64,000 nt of DNA, taken from positions 153,143 to 217,142 of the IMG/VR virus record IMGVR_UViG_3300042895_001344. One strand, written 5' to 3'. Each line of letters opens with the position of its first letter. Position 1 is the stretch's first letter. Position numbers and translations under genes: made by a program. Below are positions 1 to 9,071 of the stretch, one piece after another. The notes below the pieces were generated by a model. That model made no database searches. It saw only the letters and a program-made list of their open reading frames with translations, and was not told the origin of the DNA. Source of the DNA: a virus.

Positions 1-481
1 CTCTAAAGTCATAATCAAAAGCATTTCCTTTATCGTCAATTCTGTATGTTATTCTACCAAACGCAGCACCCGCGGTAACTTCAGTAGATGTAAAATATGG
101 ATCATATTGTATTGTATCACCTGAATATTCTGGTTGATATGCGTGTTCTGAAATTTTATCAACATCAGTTGCCAACACAAGTATAGGTGCCACATTACCT
201 TGTTTGTAATTACCCGTTTCAATTGTACTACCAGTGTGGTCATAATCAGGTTGGTCATAACAAGTTTTGAAATCTGTAATTAAATAATGTTTACCTGGTG
301 TTAATGTTGCACCTGTTAAAAGAGAATATAACTCACTATGTGTTACTTCCTCATATATTGAGACACTTAGTAAATTACTTACGCTTACTTTTTTAGTTTC
401 TCCGTTGTTAACTATTGGTAACATATCTCCCGATAAAGGTTCGGTAAGTTCATTTAATAGTGAAATTTTTTGATCTGCCAT
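1..481 (-). CDS. Fibre/adhesin-like virion protein, N-terminal part (runs off the window)
   Basis: The visible 160 residues are the N-terminus of a longer protein that continues beyond base 1. The start (ADQKISLLNELTEP, then SGDMLPIVNNGETKKV) is a short attachment-type segment often seen at the N-terminus of phage fibre proteins. It is followed by a beta-rich region containing HYLITDFKTCYD. It is the first of four minus-strand genes of this style. A TATTTATA box lies 21 nt upstream of the ATG. The role in fibre attachment is inferred; the C-terminal receptor-binding part is not visible. Confidence 0.6.
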   Translation of the reverse strand, partial: MADQKISLLNELTEPLSGDMLPIVNNGETKKVSVSNLLSVSIYEEVTHSELYSLLTGATLTPGKHYLITDFKTCYDQPDYDHTGSTIETGNYKQGNVAPILVLATDVDKISEHAYQPEYSGDTIQYDPYFTSTEVTAGAAFGRITYRIDDKGNAFDYDFR

Positions 482-502
482 TTTGTGTTTGTTTTTCTTT
501 TA

Positions 503-510
503 TATAAATA
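503..510 (-). promoter_or_regulatory. Late-type box TATTTATA
   Basis: TATTTATA on the minus strand, 21 nt before the gene ending at base 1. It sits in a longer block (ATAGACA, A-rich stretch, TATTTATATAA) that is nearly repeated before the next gene at 3533. Confidence 0.5.
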
Positions 511-546
511 GTTTTATTTTTTGTCTATTACTTAGTATTTTTATTA

Positions 547-3525
547 TTAACTACCGAATGTTATTGATATTGGGTCGGCATATACAAATGGATTAGCCGA
601 TGTTACTGTTTGTGTGGCAGGTCCCGTTTGTATTGTAAAGATTCCGCCAATAGTATCAGCAAAGAACGTACCTGGTGTTGTACTTGTGTATGTTACAGTG
701 TTAGCACCTTGTGTTATAGATATTGTACCACCATTAGTTGCCAATTCAGTAAATTGAGTTGTGTAGTTGGTACCATTACTATCATCTAAATTGAAATAAA
801 TTTCATTAACACCGTTTGATTTATTTGGATTAAATGTTTCAGTTACTTCATTAGTTTCATTATTTCTTATTAAAAATATAGAATTACCATCTGATAACGG
901 TGGTTGTGCATCAAAAATACCTCCTTCATCACTATAGAAATACCACGCACCTATTCCTCCACCTATTGATGTTGGTGTGGGTGTCGGTGTTGGTCCTCCT
1001 AATCCTATACCTACAACGACATCAATCGAACCGCCAGACCATGTGTAAGTATATGTTCCATTAGTTAAACCTAAACTCGATAATGTTTGACCTGTAAATG
1101 TTTGACTACTTGAAATGTTCGCACCTGATGTGTATCCTGTTGGTACAATCAATAAGTATGGTGGTGCCATATTCATGATTACACCAAACGCCTGTCCAGT
1201 ACCTGAACTATGTGGTAATCCAGAACCACTTCCGAAATTACTTGGTACAGATGTGAATCCACTATATGAACTACCTGATGAACCACTAGCCCCACAAACA
1301 AATGTTGCATTACTAATACCTAAACCTCCATTTCCAAATGGTCCAGCACTTGATGATACTAAAGTTAATCCACTAAGGTCAACTGTTCCCGATGCAGACA
1401 TAACAACATTAGAACCTACTTCAGTTATAGTAACTGTCATTGGTGCCGAACCAGATGTTGGTGTTGGAGTTGGTGTACTTGTTGCCGGTAAAGGTGTTGC
1501 AGTACTTGTCGGTTCTGGTGTTGGTGTACTTGTTGCAGCTAAAGGTGTTGGTGTAGGTGTATCTGTTGGTACTCCTGTTGGTGCTGGTGTCGCCGTTGCA
1601 GGTTCAGGTGTACTTGTTGCCTCAGGTGTTGGTGTAGGTGTGTCTGTTGGAACGTTTGTTGGTTCTGTTGTAGACGTAGGTGTTGGAGTTGGTGTCGATT
1701 GACCTGAAACTAATATATCTATATAGAAAACCTCCCCAAATGTAAATGTAGAAACGGGCGAACTTTGTACTAATGATAATTTAGTTGAATCTAAAAAATA
1801 CGAACTATTACTACCGTCATATACCATGGCAATATTTGTACCTGAATATATTGCACTATTTCCATTTTGACATAATGTTACAGTAAATGAAGTACCTACT
1901 GCATTTCCGAAGTATGTTGTTTGGTCTGTTCCATCATTATCAATTTCATTAAAATATAATACCGAAGAATTAGTACCTAATATATTAACGAGATTTAATG
2001 CTGTTGCCGGCATTGTACTTGATATCCAAAGTGACTCACCTGAACTTGGTGTTGTTAATAAATTTGACAACACATAAGGTTTACCACTACATGATGCAAC
2101 TGTTGTTGGTGTAGGGGTTGGTGTTTCAGTAGGTGTCGGTGTTGGTGTTGCGGTTGATGAAACTACTGTTGGTGTAGGTGTTGGTGTCATTTCAGGGAAC
2201 ACAGCTTTTAATGTTGCTGTATCACCAGTAATAGTTACAATGGTGTTAGATGAATTAGGTACAGGTAAATTAACATTAGTACCCTCCCAATTTTGGAATA
2301 ACCCACTACCACTAAACGCAGTAATAGAATATTGTTGATTTTTAACAACACTGATTGTTGTATCTGATGTATATGTGACTCCACCGAATGAAATACCATC
2401 ATAACCCATAACTATATCAATAAATAACGACGCCATTTCTGGTGTTGGTGTTGGTGTAGCGGTTGGACCTGGTGTTGGTGTTGGTGTAGGTGTATTTGAT
2501 GGAATACAGTTAACAATATCCACAAATTGACTATTGGTAAACTGAGATAAGAAATAAAATCCACTACCATCGGTAAGAATGTAATACCCATCAAATAGTA
2601 ATGAAACTGTTTCATTTGAATTTGAACTTACGTAAACATAATCAAAAATTTCACCATCGACATAACCGATAATTGAATCCTGTGCGGAACAACTTGAATT
2701 CATTAAACAATCAAGTGCACTACAAGCGGTGGTTAAATCATTAAAAAATGGACCCGTATTATCGGTATTACCAATTATTGTAATTTGATATGGATGATTA
2801 ATTGGTTCATTCGTTGCCGTTGGTGTACTTGTTGCCGGTAAAGGTGTATCTGTTGGTACGGGAGTTGGTGTACTTGTTGCCGGTAAAGGTGTAGGAGTAT
2901 CAGTTGGTACCGATGTTGAATCTGGCGTTGGTGTAGGAGTTGGGGTTGTTGATGTAGATTCTAATAAAATATTATCCCCATTTTCTTGTAATAAACTATC
3001 ACCATTCTCTTGTAATAAACTATCACCTAAATTATCTGTCGGTGTTGGTGTAGGTGTTGCTGTAGCTGGTAACGGAGTTGGAGTACTAGTTGCCGGTAAA
3101 GGAGTAGGTGTTGCCGTTGGTAAATTTGTAGGTGTAGGGGTTGGTGTTGGTAAATCTTCACCATATGTTGTAAAATAACCGTTATTATTTAACCAAGTTT
3201 TAGCATCACTACCATTTGTAAATGGTTCTAAACCATCTGTTATTGGTAAAACGTTTAATAAATCTAATAAAGATTGTTCGGTTAAATCTGTTGATCTCCA
3301 AAAATTAATATAGGAATCTTCATCCACCGGTGTCGGATGATCTCCCGTTGGTACTTGGTTGGCAATAACATAACCTAACTCTTCATCGGGTCCCATCCAC
3401 CATTTAACCCCACCTGGATCTTGTGAATAATCTTGATCTGAAACACCTATTGCGATGTTTCCAATTTGTATTGTTCCGTCTATGGTGGTACCTGTGTTGT
3501 ATGCGAAGGGTCTTGTTGTTGCCAT
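547..3525 (-). CDS. Large multi-domain fibre/adhesin with Pro-Thr linkers
   Basis: A 992-residue protein built from globular beta-rich segments separated by low-complexity TPTPTPT / LPATSTPTP linkers. Residues 1-124 form a conserved-looking N-terminal domain (RPFAYNTG, WWMGPDEELGYVIA, FWRS). A short tandem repeat (GDSLLQEN twice, then a variant) follows the first linker near residues 165-190. At least five more Pro-Thr linkers separate later domains. No signal peptide is seen. The layout suits a long flexible host-recognition fibre or decoration protein. The same linkers recur in the genes at 5014 and 5363. The specific ligand cannot be read. The opposite-strand open frame over 1115-1702 is a by-product of the repeats. 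Confidence 0.65.
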   Translation of the reverse strand: MATTRPFAYNTGTTIDGTIQIGNIAIGVSDQDYSQDPGGVKWWMGPDEELGYVIANQVPTGDHPTPVDEDSYINFWRSTDLTEQSLLDLLNVLPITDGLEPFTNGSDAKTWLNNNGYFTTYGEDLPTPTPTPTNLPTATPTPLPATSTPTPLPATATPTPTPTDNLGDSLLQENGDSLLQENGDNILLESTSTTPTPTPTPDSTSVPTDTPTPLPATSTPTPVPTDTPLPATSTPTATNEPINHPYQITIIGNTDNTGPFFNDLTTACSALDCLMNSSCSAQDSIIGYVDGEIFDYVYVSSNSNETVSLLFDGYYILTDGSGFYFLSQFTNSQFVDIVNCIPSNTPTPTPTPGPTATPTPTPEMASLFIDIVMGYDGISFGGVTYTSDTTISVVKNQQYSITAFSGSGLFQNWEGTNVNLPVPNSSNTIVTITGDTATLKAVFPEMTPTPTPTVVSSTATPTPTPTETPTPTPTTVASCSGKPYVLSNLLTTPSSGESLWISSTMPATALNLVNILGTNSSVLYFNEIDNDGTDQTTYFGNAVGTSFTVTLCQNGNSAIYSGTNIAMVYDGSNSSYFLDSTKLSLVQSSPVSTFTFGEVFYIDILVSGQSTPTPTPTSTTEPTNVPTDTPTPTPEATSTPEPATATPAPTGVPTDTPTPTPLAATSTPTPEPTSTATPLPATSTPTPTPTSGSAPMTVTITEVGSNVVMSASGTVDLSGLTLVSSSAGPFGNGGLGISNATFVCGASGSSGSSYSGFTSVPSNFGSGSGLPHSSGTGQAFGVIMNMAPPYLLIVPTGYTSGANISSSQTFTGQTLSSLGLTNGTYTYTWSGGSIDVVVGIGLGGPTPTPTPTSIGGGIGAWYFYSDEGGIFDAQPPLSDGNSIFLIRNNETNEVTETFNPNKSNGVNEIYFNLDDSNGTNYTTQFTELATNGGTISITQGANTVTYTSTTPGTFFADTIGGIFTIQTGPATQTVTSANPFVYADPISITFGS
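1450..1700. repeat. GGTGTTGGTGTA-type degenerate microsatellite (Pro-Thr linker DNA)
   Basis: Densely repeated GGTGT[TA]GG units encoding Pro-Thr on the minus strand. Similar tracts lie at about 2100-2190, 2430-2490, 2815-2955, 3040-3150, 5090-5290, 5375-5390 and 5890-5995, across three genes. Their similarity gives many short homologies for recombination between fibre genes. Confidence 0.7.
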
Positions 3526-3532
3526 TATGTTA

Positions 3533-3540
3533 TATAAATA
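3533..3540 (-). promoter_or_regulatory. Late-type box TATTTATA
   Basis: TATTTATA on the minus strand, 7 nt before the ATG of the 992-residue fibre gene. The upstream context (ATAGACA, then an A-rich stretch) matches the box at 503. Confidence 0.55.
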
Positions 3541-3567
3541 CTTTTATTTTCTGTCTATTTTAATTTT

Positions 3568-4989
3568 TTAGTGTAATCTTTCTATTGAAATAAAGTTATT
3601 AAGATAAGTGTCACCGATTATCAAAATAATTCTATATACTCTATTGTTTGTATCATCTCTTAAAATGTAGGTAGATGTATCACCTTGTCCAGTAAAGTTC
3701 CAATTAAACATTGATGCAGTTGCGGTTGTTGATAATGAAGTTGAACTAACACTTCCCGATGAAGAACCTCCAAAAGCTTGATAATGTGCCGAAATAAATC
3801 CTGTAACAGTATCAGATACTGTTGCGACACTCAACCCCCTATTACCGCTTGATGTTAGAGTTGCTTTAATATTATCTAATGTTACAAATGTTCCAGCATT
3901 TACTATTCCACTTGATTTACACGTCAATTCACCACTAACGCCGGCGGGTGACTTACTTAAATCAAGATATACACCTCTTGCACCTCCACCTTGTTCAAAA
4001 ATTCTTAATCTATTTTGATAAGAATCAATTGTAATTCCACTACCTGTAAGTGAGTTGTTTGTTTGTGATTTTGCTAATAAAATTTCTCCACCTTCATCAC
4101 CACTTCCAGTTCCAATTTGTAATGCAGTTGTTATTATATTCATTGAACCACTTATTATTACCGAACCTGTAATATTTTGAGTTGTTGAAATTGAACCTGT
4201 TGTAATTAAACCCGTATAACTAACAACTCCACTAGTTCCTGATGAACCATTAGAACCCGATGTTCCACTACTACCATTAGAACCTGATGTACCACTTGTA
4301 CCTGACCAACCATTTATTTGGGTTACCATCATAAAACACTGATTTGTGCTAAACCCACCAGTTGAATTACTAAAAGTACTTCTTAGGGCTACTTGTGTCG
4401 TTCCTGTTGTGACAATAATTGCCTCCGCCAATGGTTGCCAAGCTGCAGGAGCGACACTATTAACAACTATTACACCTGCTAGATTTCCTATTAAAGTATT
4501 ACTTGTGGTTACATTTATCCATTGATATTGTGTTTCAGCATTGTTTATATTATTTGCCAATGCAAAACTAGCATTAAGTTTATATGTCTTATTTGCTGCT
4601 AAGGTTATAATACCCGTAGATTGATTATAAGATACCGAACCATTTGATATTGTGGTACCCGATAATATAAAATTATTTCCCGTTGATGGTATGGTTGCAG
4701 TTGATGGTGTAAAATATAACCAATCATTGTCTACGTAACCTGATGTTCCCGATGACCCTGAACTACCGTTTGAACCTGACGAACCCGAAGAACCGTTAGA
4801 CCCCGATGTTCCCGATGAACCGGCAGTTCCTGAAGAACCTAAATCAAGAAATGGTTGACTTGATACCAAATCTTCAATTGATATGCGATTTGATGTGTAC
4901 CCACTACCGCTGGTTGAGGATATCATTAATATATCATCAATTTTTACGGAACCCGTACTAGTTAATTCTGAAACTTTTATTAGTGCCAT
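3568..4989 (-). CDS. Fibre-like virion protein with collagen-like Gly-Ser-Thr repeats
   Basis: A 473-residue protein. The start (MALIKVSELTSTGSVKIDDILMI) resembles fibre attachment segments. Two repeat blocks of GSSGTSG/GSNGSSG units lie near residues 50-85 and 228-252 and separate beta-rich domains. Such repeats usually mark trimeric, flexible phage fibre shafts. The C-terminal domain (roughly 255-473) is Gly/Ser/Thr-rich with no recognisable enzyme motif. The gene sits between two Pro-Thr linker genes on the same strand. Fibre function is inferred from composition and position. Confidence 0.6.
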   Translation of the reverse strand: MALIKVSELTSTGSVKIDDILMISSTSGSGYTSNRISIEDLVSSQPFLDLGSSGTAGSSGTSGSNGSSGSSGSNGSSGSSGTSGYVDNDWLYFTPSTATIPSTGNNFILSGTTISNGSVSYNQSTGIITLAANKTYKLNASFALANNINNAETQYQWINVTTSNTLIGNLAGVIVVNSVAPAAWQPLAEAIIVTTGTTQVALRSTFSNSTGGFSTNQCFMMVTQINGWSGTSGTSGSNGSSGTSGSNGSSGTSGVVSYTGLITTGSISTTQNITGSVIISGSMNIITTALQIGTGSGDEGGEILLAKSQTNNSLTGSGITIDSYQNRLRIFEQGGGARGVYLDLSKSPAGVSGELTCKSSGIVNAGTFVTLDNIKATLTSSGNRGLSVATVSDTVTGFISAHYQAFGGSSSGSVSSTSLSTTATASMFNWNFTGQGDTSTYILRDDTNNRVYRIILIIGDTYLNNFISIERLH

Positions 4990-5013
4990 TTTTATTTATA
5001 TTTTTATAATTTT

Positions 5014-5337
5014 TTATTCAGGTATTAGTATGTTTCCATTTTCATCTGAAATTATGTAAACACCGTTTTCGGTTATTATACCAAACTCATTCGGAGTTGG
5101 ACTTGGTGTATTTGTTATTGTAGGAGTTGGTGTAGGTGTAATTGTTGGAGTGGCAGTTGGTGGAACAGGGGTAGATGTTGGCGTTGGTGTTGGTGTATCT
5201 GTTGGTACCGGTGTTGGTGTACTTGTAGCTGGTAAAGGTGTATCGGTAATTGACGGCGTCGGCGTAGGTGTCCCCGTTGGTGGGGATGTTTGGTTTTTTG
5301 GGACTAAAATGAATTTACCGTTTATCTGCCAAGACAT
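5014..5337 (-). CDS. Short Pro-Thr repeat protein
   Basis: A 107-residue protein: a short N-terminal segment ([16 protein letters not shown]), about 65 residues of [14 protein letters not shown] repeats, and a short C-terminal beta-like segment ([18 protein letters not shown]). It looks like a linker flanked by two small caps and shares its repeat with both neighbouring genes. It may be a small fibre tip or a remnant of a larger fibre gene reduced by recombination. No function can be assigned. Confidence 0.55.
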   Translation of the reverse strand: MSWQINGKFILVPKNQTSPPTGTPTPTPSITDTPLPATSTPTPVPTDTPTPTPTSTPVPPTATPTITPTPTPTITNTPSPTPNEFGIITENGVYIISDENGNILIPE

Positions 5338-5362
5338 ACATTAAATATTTTGTTTTATGAAA

Positions 5363-7090
5363 TTATATTGGTGTAGGGGTTGGAGTTGGTAAAGTATTCT
5401 GATCTACGAATCCAAAACAAACCGTACAATAGTTTTCTGTTTCAGTGTAATTAAAACTTACGCTACTTACCGTACCATCTATACGGATAATATTAAACCC
5501 TTCAATTCCTGTAAATTGAGTATATTGAGTTCCATTTACTGGGTTTTGGTATGTTGTATCTAGTTCCCAAATTGGTGTGAATGGTGCGGAAACGATAACC
5601 GGAACGGATGTAATTGAATTACCCACACTAGCAAAGGCAATCAAAGGATTTGTAACTGGTTGACTAAATGTTGCGGTAAACACACCCATCGATGTATTTC
5701 GTATTTGAGTTCCACTAACCGGAACATTATATTCTTGAGGGAACGTTGTACCCTCATACATACCTGAACTCTGTATTCCCATACCACCTACACTTTGTGT
5801 AACTGCAATAGTAATACCATTTTGACCTATACCTGATGCGGTTGAATCGGTAACTGAGTTAATAGTCATCCATTGAAATCCTAAACTTACAGGTGTTGCT
5901 GTAGGTGTAACAGTTGGCGTAGGAGTTGGACTTGGTGTCGATGTAGGAACCGGAGTTGGTGAAGGTGTTACTGTTGGTGTTGCCGTTGGTGGAACATATG
6001 CTCTCACGTCATCAACACAAGGTGCATTACATATTTCAAAAGTATATCCTGTTAATGTTCTAAAATTATGTTTAACGTGAATAAAATCTAATGGTTCTTC
6101 ATAATATAATGCCGATTTAATATTAAACCCACATGTTTTTGATGTATTACCAAAATAAGTGTAGTTATATCCTCCACCCCAAGATTGTATTAAAGTTTGT
6201 TCGTCTCTATATGACGGTATAATCTCTTCCCAATTAGTTTCGGTATAAATTAAATTACCATTTAAATAAAACTTTAAATCACCCAATCTCATATCTCTTT
6301 GTTCCGCCCATTTTTTATTTAATTCTTCAACATACTCAGTTGTAATTGTACCACCCGTAACCCAATCTTCTATTGTATTGGTAATTGTGTATCCTGTTGT
6401 GATTTGTGTTGATGTCATTGCGGTGACACCTGTTAATGGTTTAATAAATTCTACCGCATGTGGACCTCTAATTAAATTGTTAAATCCACCCACATTATCC
6501 AAATCACAATCTGTAAATTCTTTATATCTATTAAAAACTATCGTTAAATTAAAATCACTCGTATTTCCTGTTACACATAATACAGGTGTTTGACCATTTA
6601 AAAGACTATGTGTCTCAGTATAACCCGTAGTATTACAATAACCTGAATAATGATATGAAACCCACTTTACCCTACCATCATTTGTAAATTGAAATGATAA
6701 GTTATTATCCAAATAATTTGTATATGTAGTATCACCATCAACCCCGATATAGTAAAAAATCGTACCTCCAGACCAATTTACTGAGTTTCTATTGAATACA
6801 AAATCCAACGTCCAACCCTTTTCTGTTCTTCTTCTAACCGTAAAATCACAGGTATCTCCCGTGTAACGACTAGCAACCGGAACAACCCATGGTTTCTGAT
6901 CGTTTAAAGGTGTGGTTAAACAACTTGAGTCAATTGTAAGAGCACTATATGTGATTGGGGTAGTTAAATCTAACACATCTGTATCGTAATCAACCTCATT
7001 TGTGGTTAATTGATAGTCATAAAGTTCCGATGAATCTAACTTCAAATCCAATTTAGATCCGTAATAGTTTAAAATATTCTGTCTATTCAT
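5363..7090 (-). CDS. Structural/fibre-like protein with one Pro-Thr linker
   Basis: About 575 residues from the chosen start MNRQNILNYYG. An in-frame ATG at 7111 exists, but the 7090 start sits 5 nt after a TATTTATA box, as in many genes here. The N-terminal ~370 residues (FTVRRRTEKGWTLDFVFNR, FYYIGVDG, LRLGDLKFYLNGNLIY-like elements) look like a jelly-roll/lectin-like beta domain. A Pro-Thr linker near 375-405 joins a second beta domain, and a TPTPTP tail ends the protein. Domain order suits a tail or fibre component. It is divergent from the plus-strand block starting at 7144. Confidence 0.55.
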   Translation of the reverse strand: MNRQNILNYYGSKLDLKLDSSELYDYQLTTNEVDYDTDVLDLTTPITYSALTIDSSCLTTPLNDQKPWVVPVASRYTGDTCDFTVRRRTEKGWTLDFVFNRNSVNWSGGTIFYYIGVDGDTTYTNYLDNNLSFQFTNDGRVKWVSYHYSGYCNTTGYTETHSLLNGQTPVLCVTGNTSDFNLTIVFNRYKEFTDCDLDNVGGFNNLIRGPHAVEFIKPLTGVTAMTSTQITTGYTITNTIEDWVTGGTITTEYVEELNKKWAEQRDMRLGDLKFYLNGNLIYTETNWEEIIPSYRDEQTLIQSWGGGYNYTYFGNTSKTCGFNIKSALYYEEPLDFIHVKHNFRTLTGYTFEICNAPCVDDVRAYVPPTATPTVTPSPTPVPTSTPSPTPTPTVTPTATPVSLGFQWMTINSVTDSTASGIGQNGITIAVTQSVGGMGIQSSGMYEGTTFPQEYNVPVSGTQIRNTSMGVFTATFSQPVTNPLIAFASVGNSITSVPVIVSAPFTPIWELDTTYQNPVNGTQYTQFTGIEGFNIIRIDGTVSSVSFNYTETENYCTVCFGFVDQNTLPTPTPTPI

Positions 7091-7095
7091 TATAA

Positions 7096-7103
7096 TATAA
7101 ATA
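7096..7103 (-). promoter_or_regulatory. Late-type box TATTTATA
   Basis: TATTTATA on the minus strand, 5 nt before the ATG at 7090. It is the reason for preferring that start over the upstream ATG at 7111. Confidence 0.5.
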
Positions 7104-7120
7104 TCTTTCATAACATTTGA

Positions 7121-7128
7121 TATTTATA
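7121..7128 (+). promoter_or_regulatory. Late-type box TATTTATA
   Basis: GATATTTATATAAAA on the plus strand, 15 nt before the ATG at 7144. It is divergent from the box at 7096, so the two promoters are back to back. Confidence 0.55.
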
Positions 7129-7143
7129 TAAAAGTCTATTTAG

Positions 7144-7893
7144 ATGAATAATTTTATAAAACAGGTAATTGAGGAGAAATTTGCTTCAAAAGCACAACAA
7201 AGGTTCTTCTACGCTAAGGCGAATGAAAAGGGTAAACCCAAGAAAGAAAAGAAGAAATGGTCTAAATGGGCTAAGGAGTTCTCCGATAAAACAGATTATG
7301 ATGAAATCCCCGATAAAGTAGAGAAAGAGGAAGAAGTAGATGAAATCGTGGACGGTGCCGGTAATTTTGCTAAAAGTAAAAAACCAACTAACTCAAGAGC
7401 TGAAGTAACATCAAATTCAACAACTGATGAATTTGTATTAACAGGAGCGGGTCAATCGTCTATATCACCAAAATTAGGTATGGGTTTTAGAAGATATTGG
7501 GGTGAGTCTGATATGAGTAAAGCATTAGGTGCTGAAGATACAATTATGGATGATGCTAATTATGAAGAAGCTAAAAAGAAATTTATTGAGTTGGGTGTAA
7601 CTGACCCAAAGGAATTGGAAGATAGATTAGGACAAATGGGATATGATCCAAAATTACCAGACGATAAGGTGAGATTGGTAGAAAACCCTAAAAAATTCAT
7701 GGAAGAATACATAGATAATCTTTTAAAACAAAAAGGAAAAGATAATGATGTATTACCCAAAGAAGAAGAGGTTGAGGAGATTGAAATCAATCCAATAGTT
7801 GTAAAACAAATAAAATCACTTAAAAATAGTATGAAAACTTATGGTCTTAAACCAGACCATATTTTGAAAGGACTTAAAGACGATAATGAATAA
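7144..7893 (+). CDS. Virion-associated hypothetical protein with N-terminal tag
   Basis: A 249-residue charged protein. It begins MNNFIKQVIEEKFASKAQQRFFYAKAN, an amphipathic tag containing I-E-E followed by a Lys-rich SKAQQRFFY/KKWAKEFS region of a style widespread in large phages. The middle is acidic and Ser/Thr-rich; the C-terminus has an acidic coiled region and a final helical segment (KSLKNSMKTYGLKPDHILKG). No catalytic motif is seen. It overlaps the next gene by 8 nt. A structural or capsid-internal role is inferred from tag and position. Confidence 0.6.
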   Translation: MNNFIKQVIEEKFASKAQQRFFYAKANEKGKPKKEKKKWSKWAKEFSDKTDYDEIPDKVEKEEEVDEIVDGAGNFAKSKKPTNSRAEVTSNSTTDEFVLTGAGQSSISPKLGMGFRRYWGESDMSKALGAEDTIMDDANYEEAKKKFIELGVTDPKELEDRLGQMGYDPKLPDDKVRLVENPKKFMEEYIDNLLKQKGKDNDVLPKEEEVEEIEINPIVVKQIKSLKNSMKTYGLKPDHILKGLKDDNE

Positions 7894-8377
7894 AGAGTTA
7901 AAAAATAGGGACTTTGATTTACCACAGAACATTTTAGATAAGATCAACCACACGGTTACAGGTCTTAACGGTCAAAATGTGCATGGGGTAATGAGAGCAA
8001 AAAAACTTTTAACCGATAAAAAAGTAACATATGGTCAACTTAAACGTATTATTCATGACATACAAGGTATGGATAAAGTTGCTGATAAAATTAGGTATGA
8101 CTTGGCTGGTGGTGATTTAATGGATACGTGGTCAAAACAATATCTTCAGGGTGAGAGAGATTTAATTCAAAATAGAAAAGAAGGTAGAAAACAGGCTGAT
8201 GATATTTCAAGTACAACGGGAGAAAGAAAAAATAGTTTCTTAACGAAACATACAAAAAAATCAAGTTGGTTACCGTCATTTAAATTTAATTCTAATTCAG
8301 AAAAAAATTCAGTGGCGTCAATAAAATTAACAGGTTTATTTGAACAAGTTAATAGAATAAAAAAATTAATGTTATAA
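7886..8377 (+). CDS. Hypothetical protein, helical, possible virion component
   Basis: A 163-residue basic, mostly helical protein. The N-terminal ~85 residues (DLPQNILDKIN ... GVMRAKKLLTDKKVTYGQLKRIIHDI) read as a compact helical domain. The C-terminus is Ser/Lys-rich and ends FEQVNRIKKLML, a helix similar to ends or starts of other proteins here (NIKRLMFS, RIKQMMISEE). It overlaps the upstream gene and is 1 nt from the downstream one, so the three are probably co-translated. Function is unknown. Confidence 0.55.
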   Translation: MNKELKNRDFDLPQNILDKINHTVTGLNGQNVHGVMRAKKLLTDKKVTYGQLKRIIHDIQGMDKVADKIRYDLAGGDLMDTWSKQYLQGERDLIQNRKEGRKQADDISSTTGERKNSFLTKHTKKSSWLPSFKFNSNSEKNSVASIKLTGLFEQVNRIKKLML

Positions 8378-8378
8378 T

Positions 8379-9071
8379 ATGGCAACAAAATTAGATCAAA
8401 TATCAGAACAGTTTAGAAAAGAATCTATTACAAGAAATTCTTATAACGAAAAGAATTTATATAATAGTCAAAATATTAATGCATTATCTAACGGAGATGA
8501 AAAAGGTAAAGGTCAAATTGGTGACAGCGATAAAATCGGTTCAACCACTGACATTCAAAATAGAATTTCAAGTTTAGGTAGAAACACTTACAATGAAAAT
8601 AATCAATATAGTTTAACTAATCCAAATGCATTAGCAGATGGAGATGAAAAAGGAAGAGGTCAAAAAGAAGATAATGTTGCAATTGGAACATCTGTAGATA
8701 TTGCAAATAGAAATTTATTATTAAGTAAAAACACATATAAATTAAATAATAAATATGGTGTTAACAATCCTAATGCAATGTCCGACGGTGATGAAAAAGG
8801 TAAGGGACAAAAAGGTGAAACAGGTGAGGTTGGTTCAAGAACTGACGTGTTAAAAAGAACTGAAAATTTAGTAAAAAATAAGTTTAATAAAAAGAATTTA
8901 TATAATAGTACAAATCCTGATGCAATTTCTGACGGAGATGAAAATGGTAAAGGACCTAAAGATGAAAATGGAACTGTTGGTTCTAAAACTGATATTTTAA
9001 AAAGAACCGAAAATACTGGTAAGAATAGTTATAACTCTAAAAAAGAATATAATAGACATCCAACAGAATAA
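8379..9071 (+). CDS. Four-fold tandem-repeat protein (DGDEKGKG repeats)
   Basis: A 230-residue protein made almost wholly of four ~48-residue repeats. Each has the pattern N-x-YN-x-x-N-x-Y, NPNA-x-SDGDEKGKGQ, then G-S-x-TDI-x-x-R. Repeats start near residues 20, 69, 118 and 167, and a partial unit closes the protein. The acidic DGDE(K/N)GKG loop recurs in each unit and could bind cations, but it does not match a canonical EF-hand. The stop overlaps the next start (TAATG). Within the virion-like block it may be a repetitive structural or capsid-internal protein. The family is not recognised. Confidence 0.6.
   Translation: MATKLDQISEQFRKESITRNSYNEKNLYNSQNINALSNGDEKGKGQIGDSDKIGSTTDIQNRISSLGRNTYNENNQYSLTNPNALADGDEKGRGQKEDNVAIGTSVDIANRNLLLSKNTYKLNNKYGVNNPNAMSDGDEKGKGQKGETGEVGSRTDVLKRTENLVKNKFNKKNLYNSTNPDAISDGDENGKGPKDENGTVGSKTDILKRTENTGKNSYNSKKEYNRHPTE

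Noticed and set aside
1115-1702. A 195-residue plus-strand open frame, Gly/Val-rich
   Set aside because: It is the antisense of Pro-Thr linker DNA; the composition follows from the repeat and no start signal precedes it.
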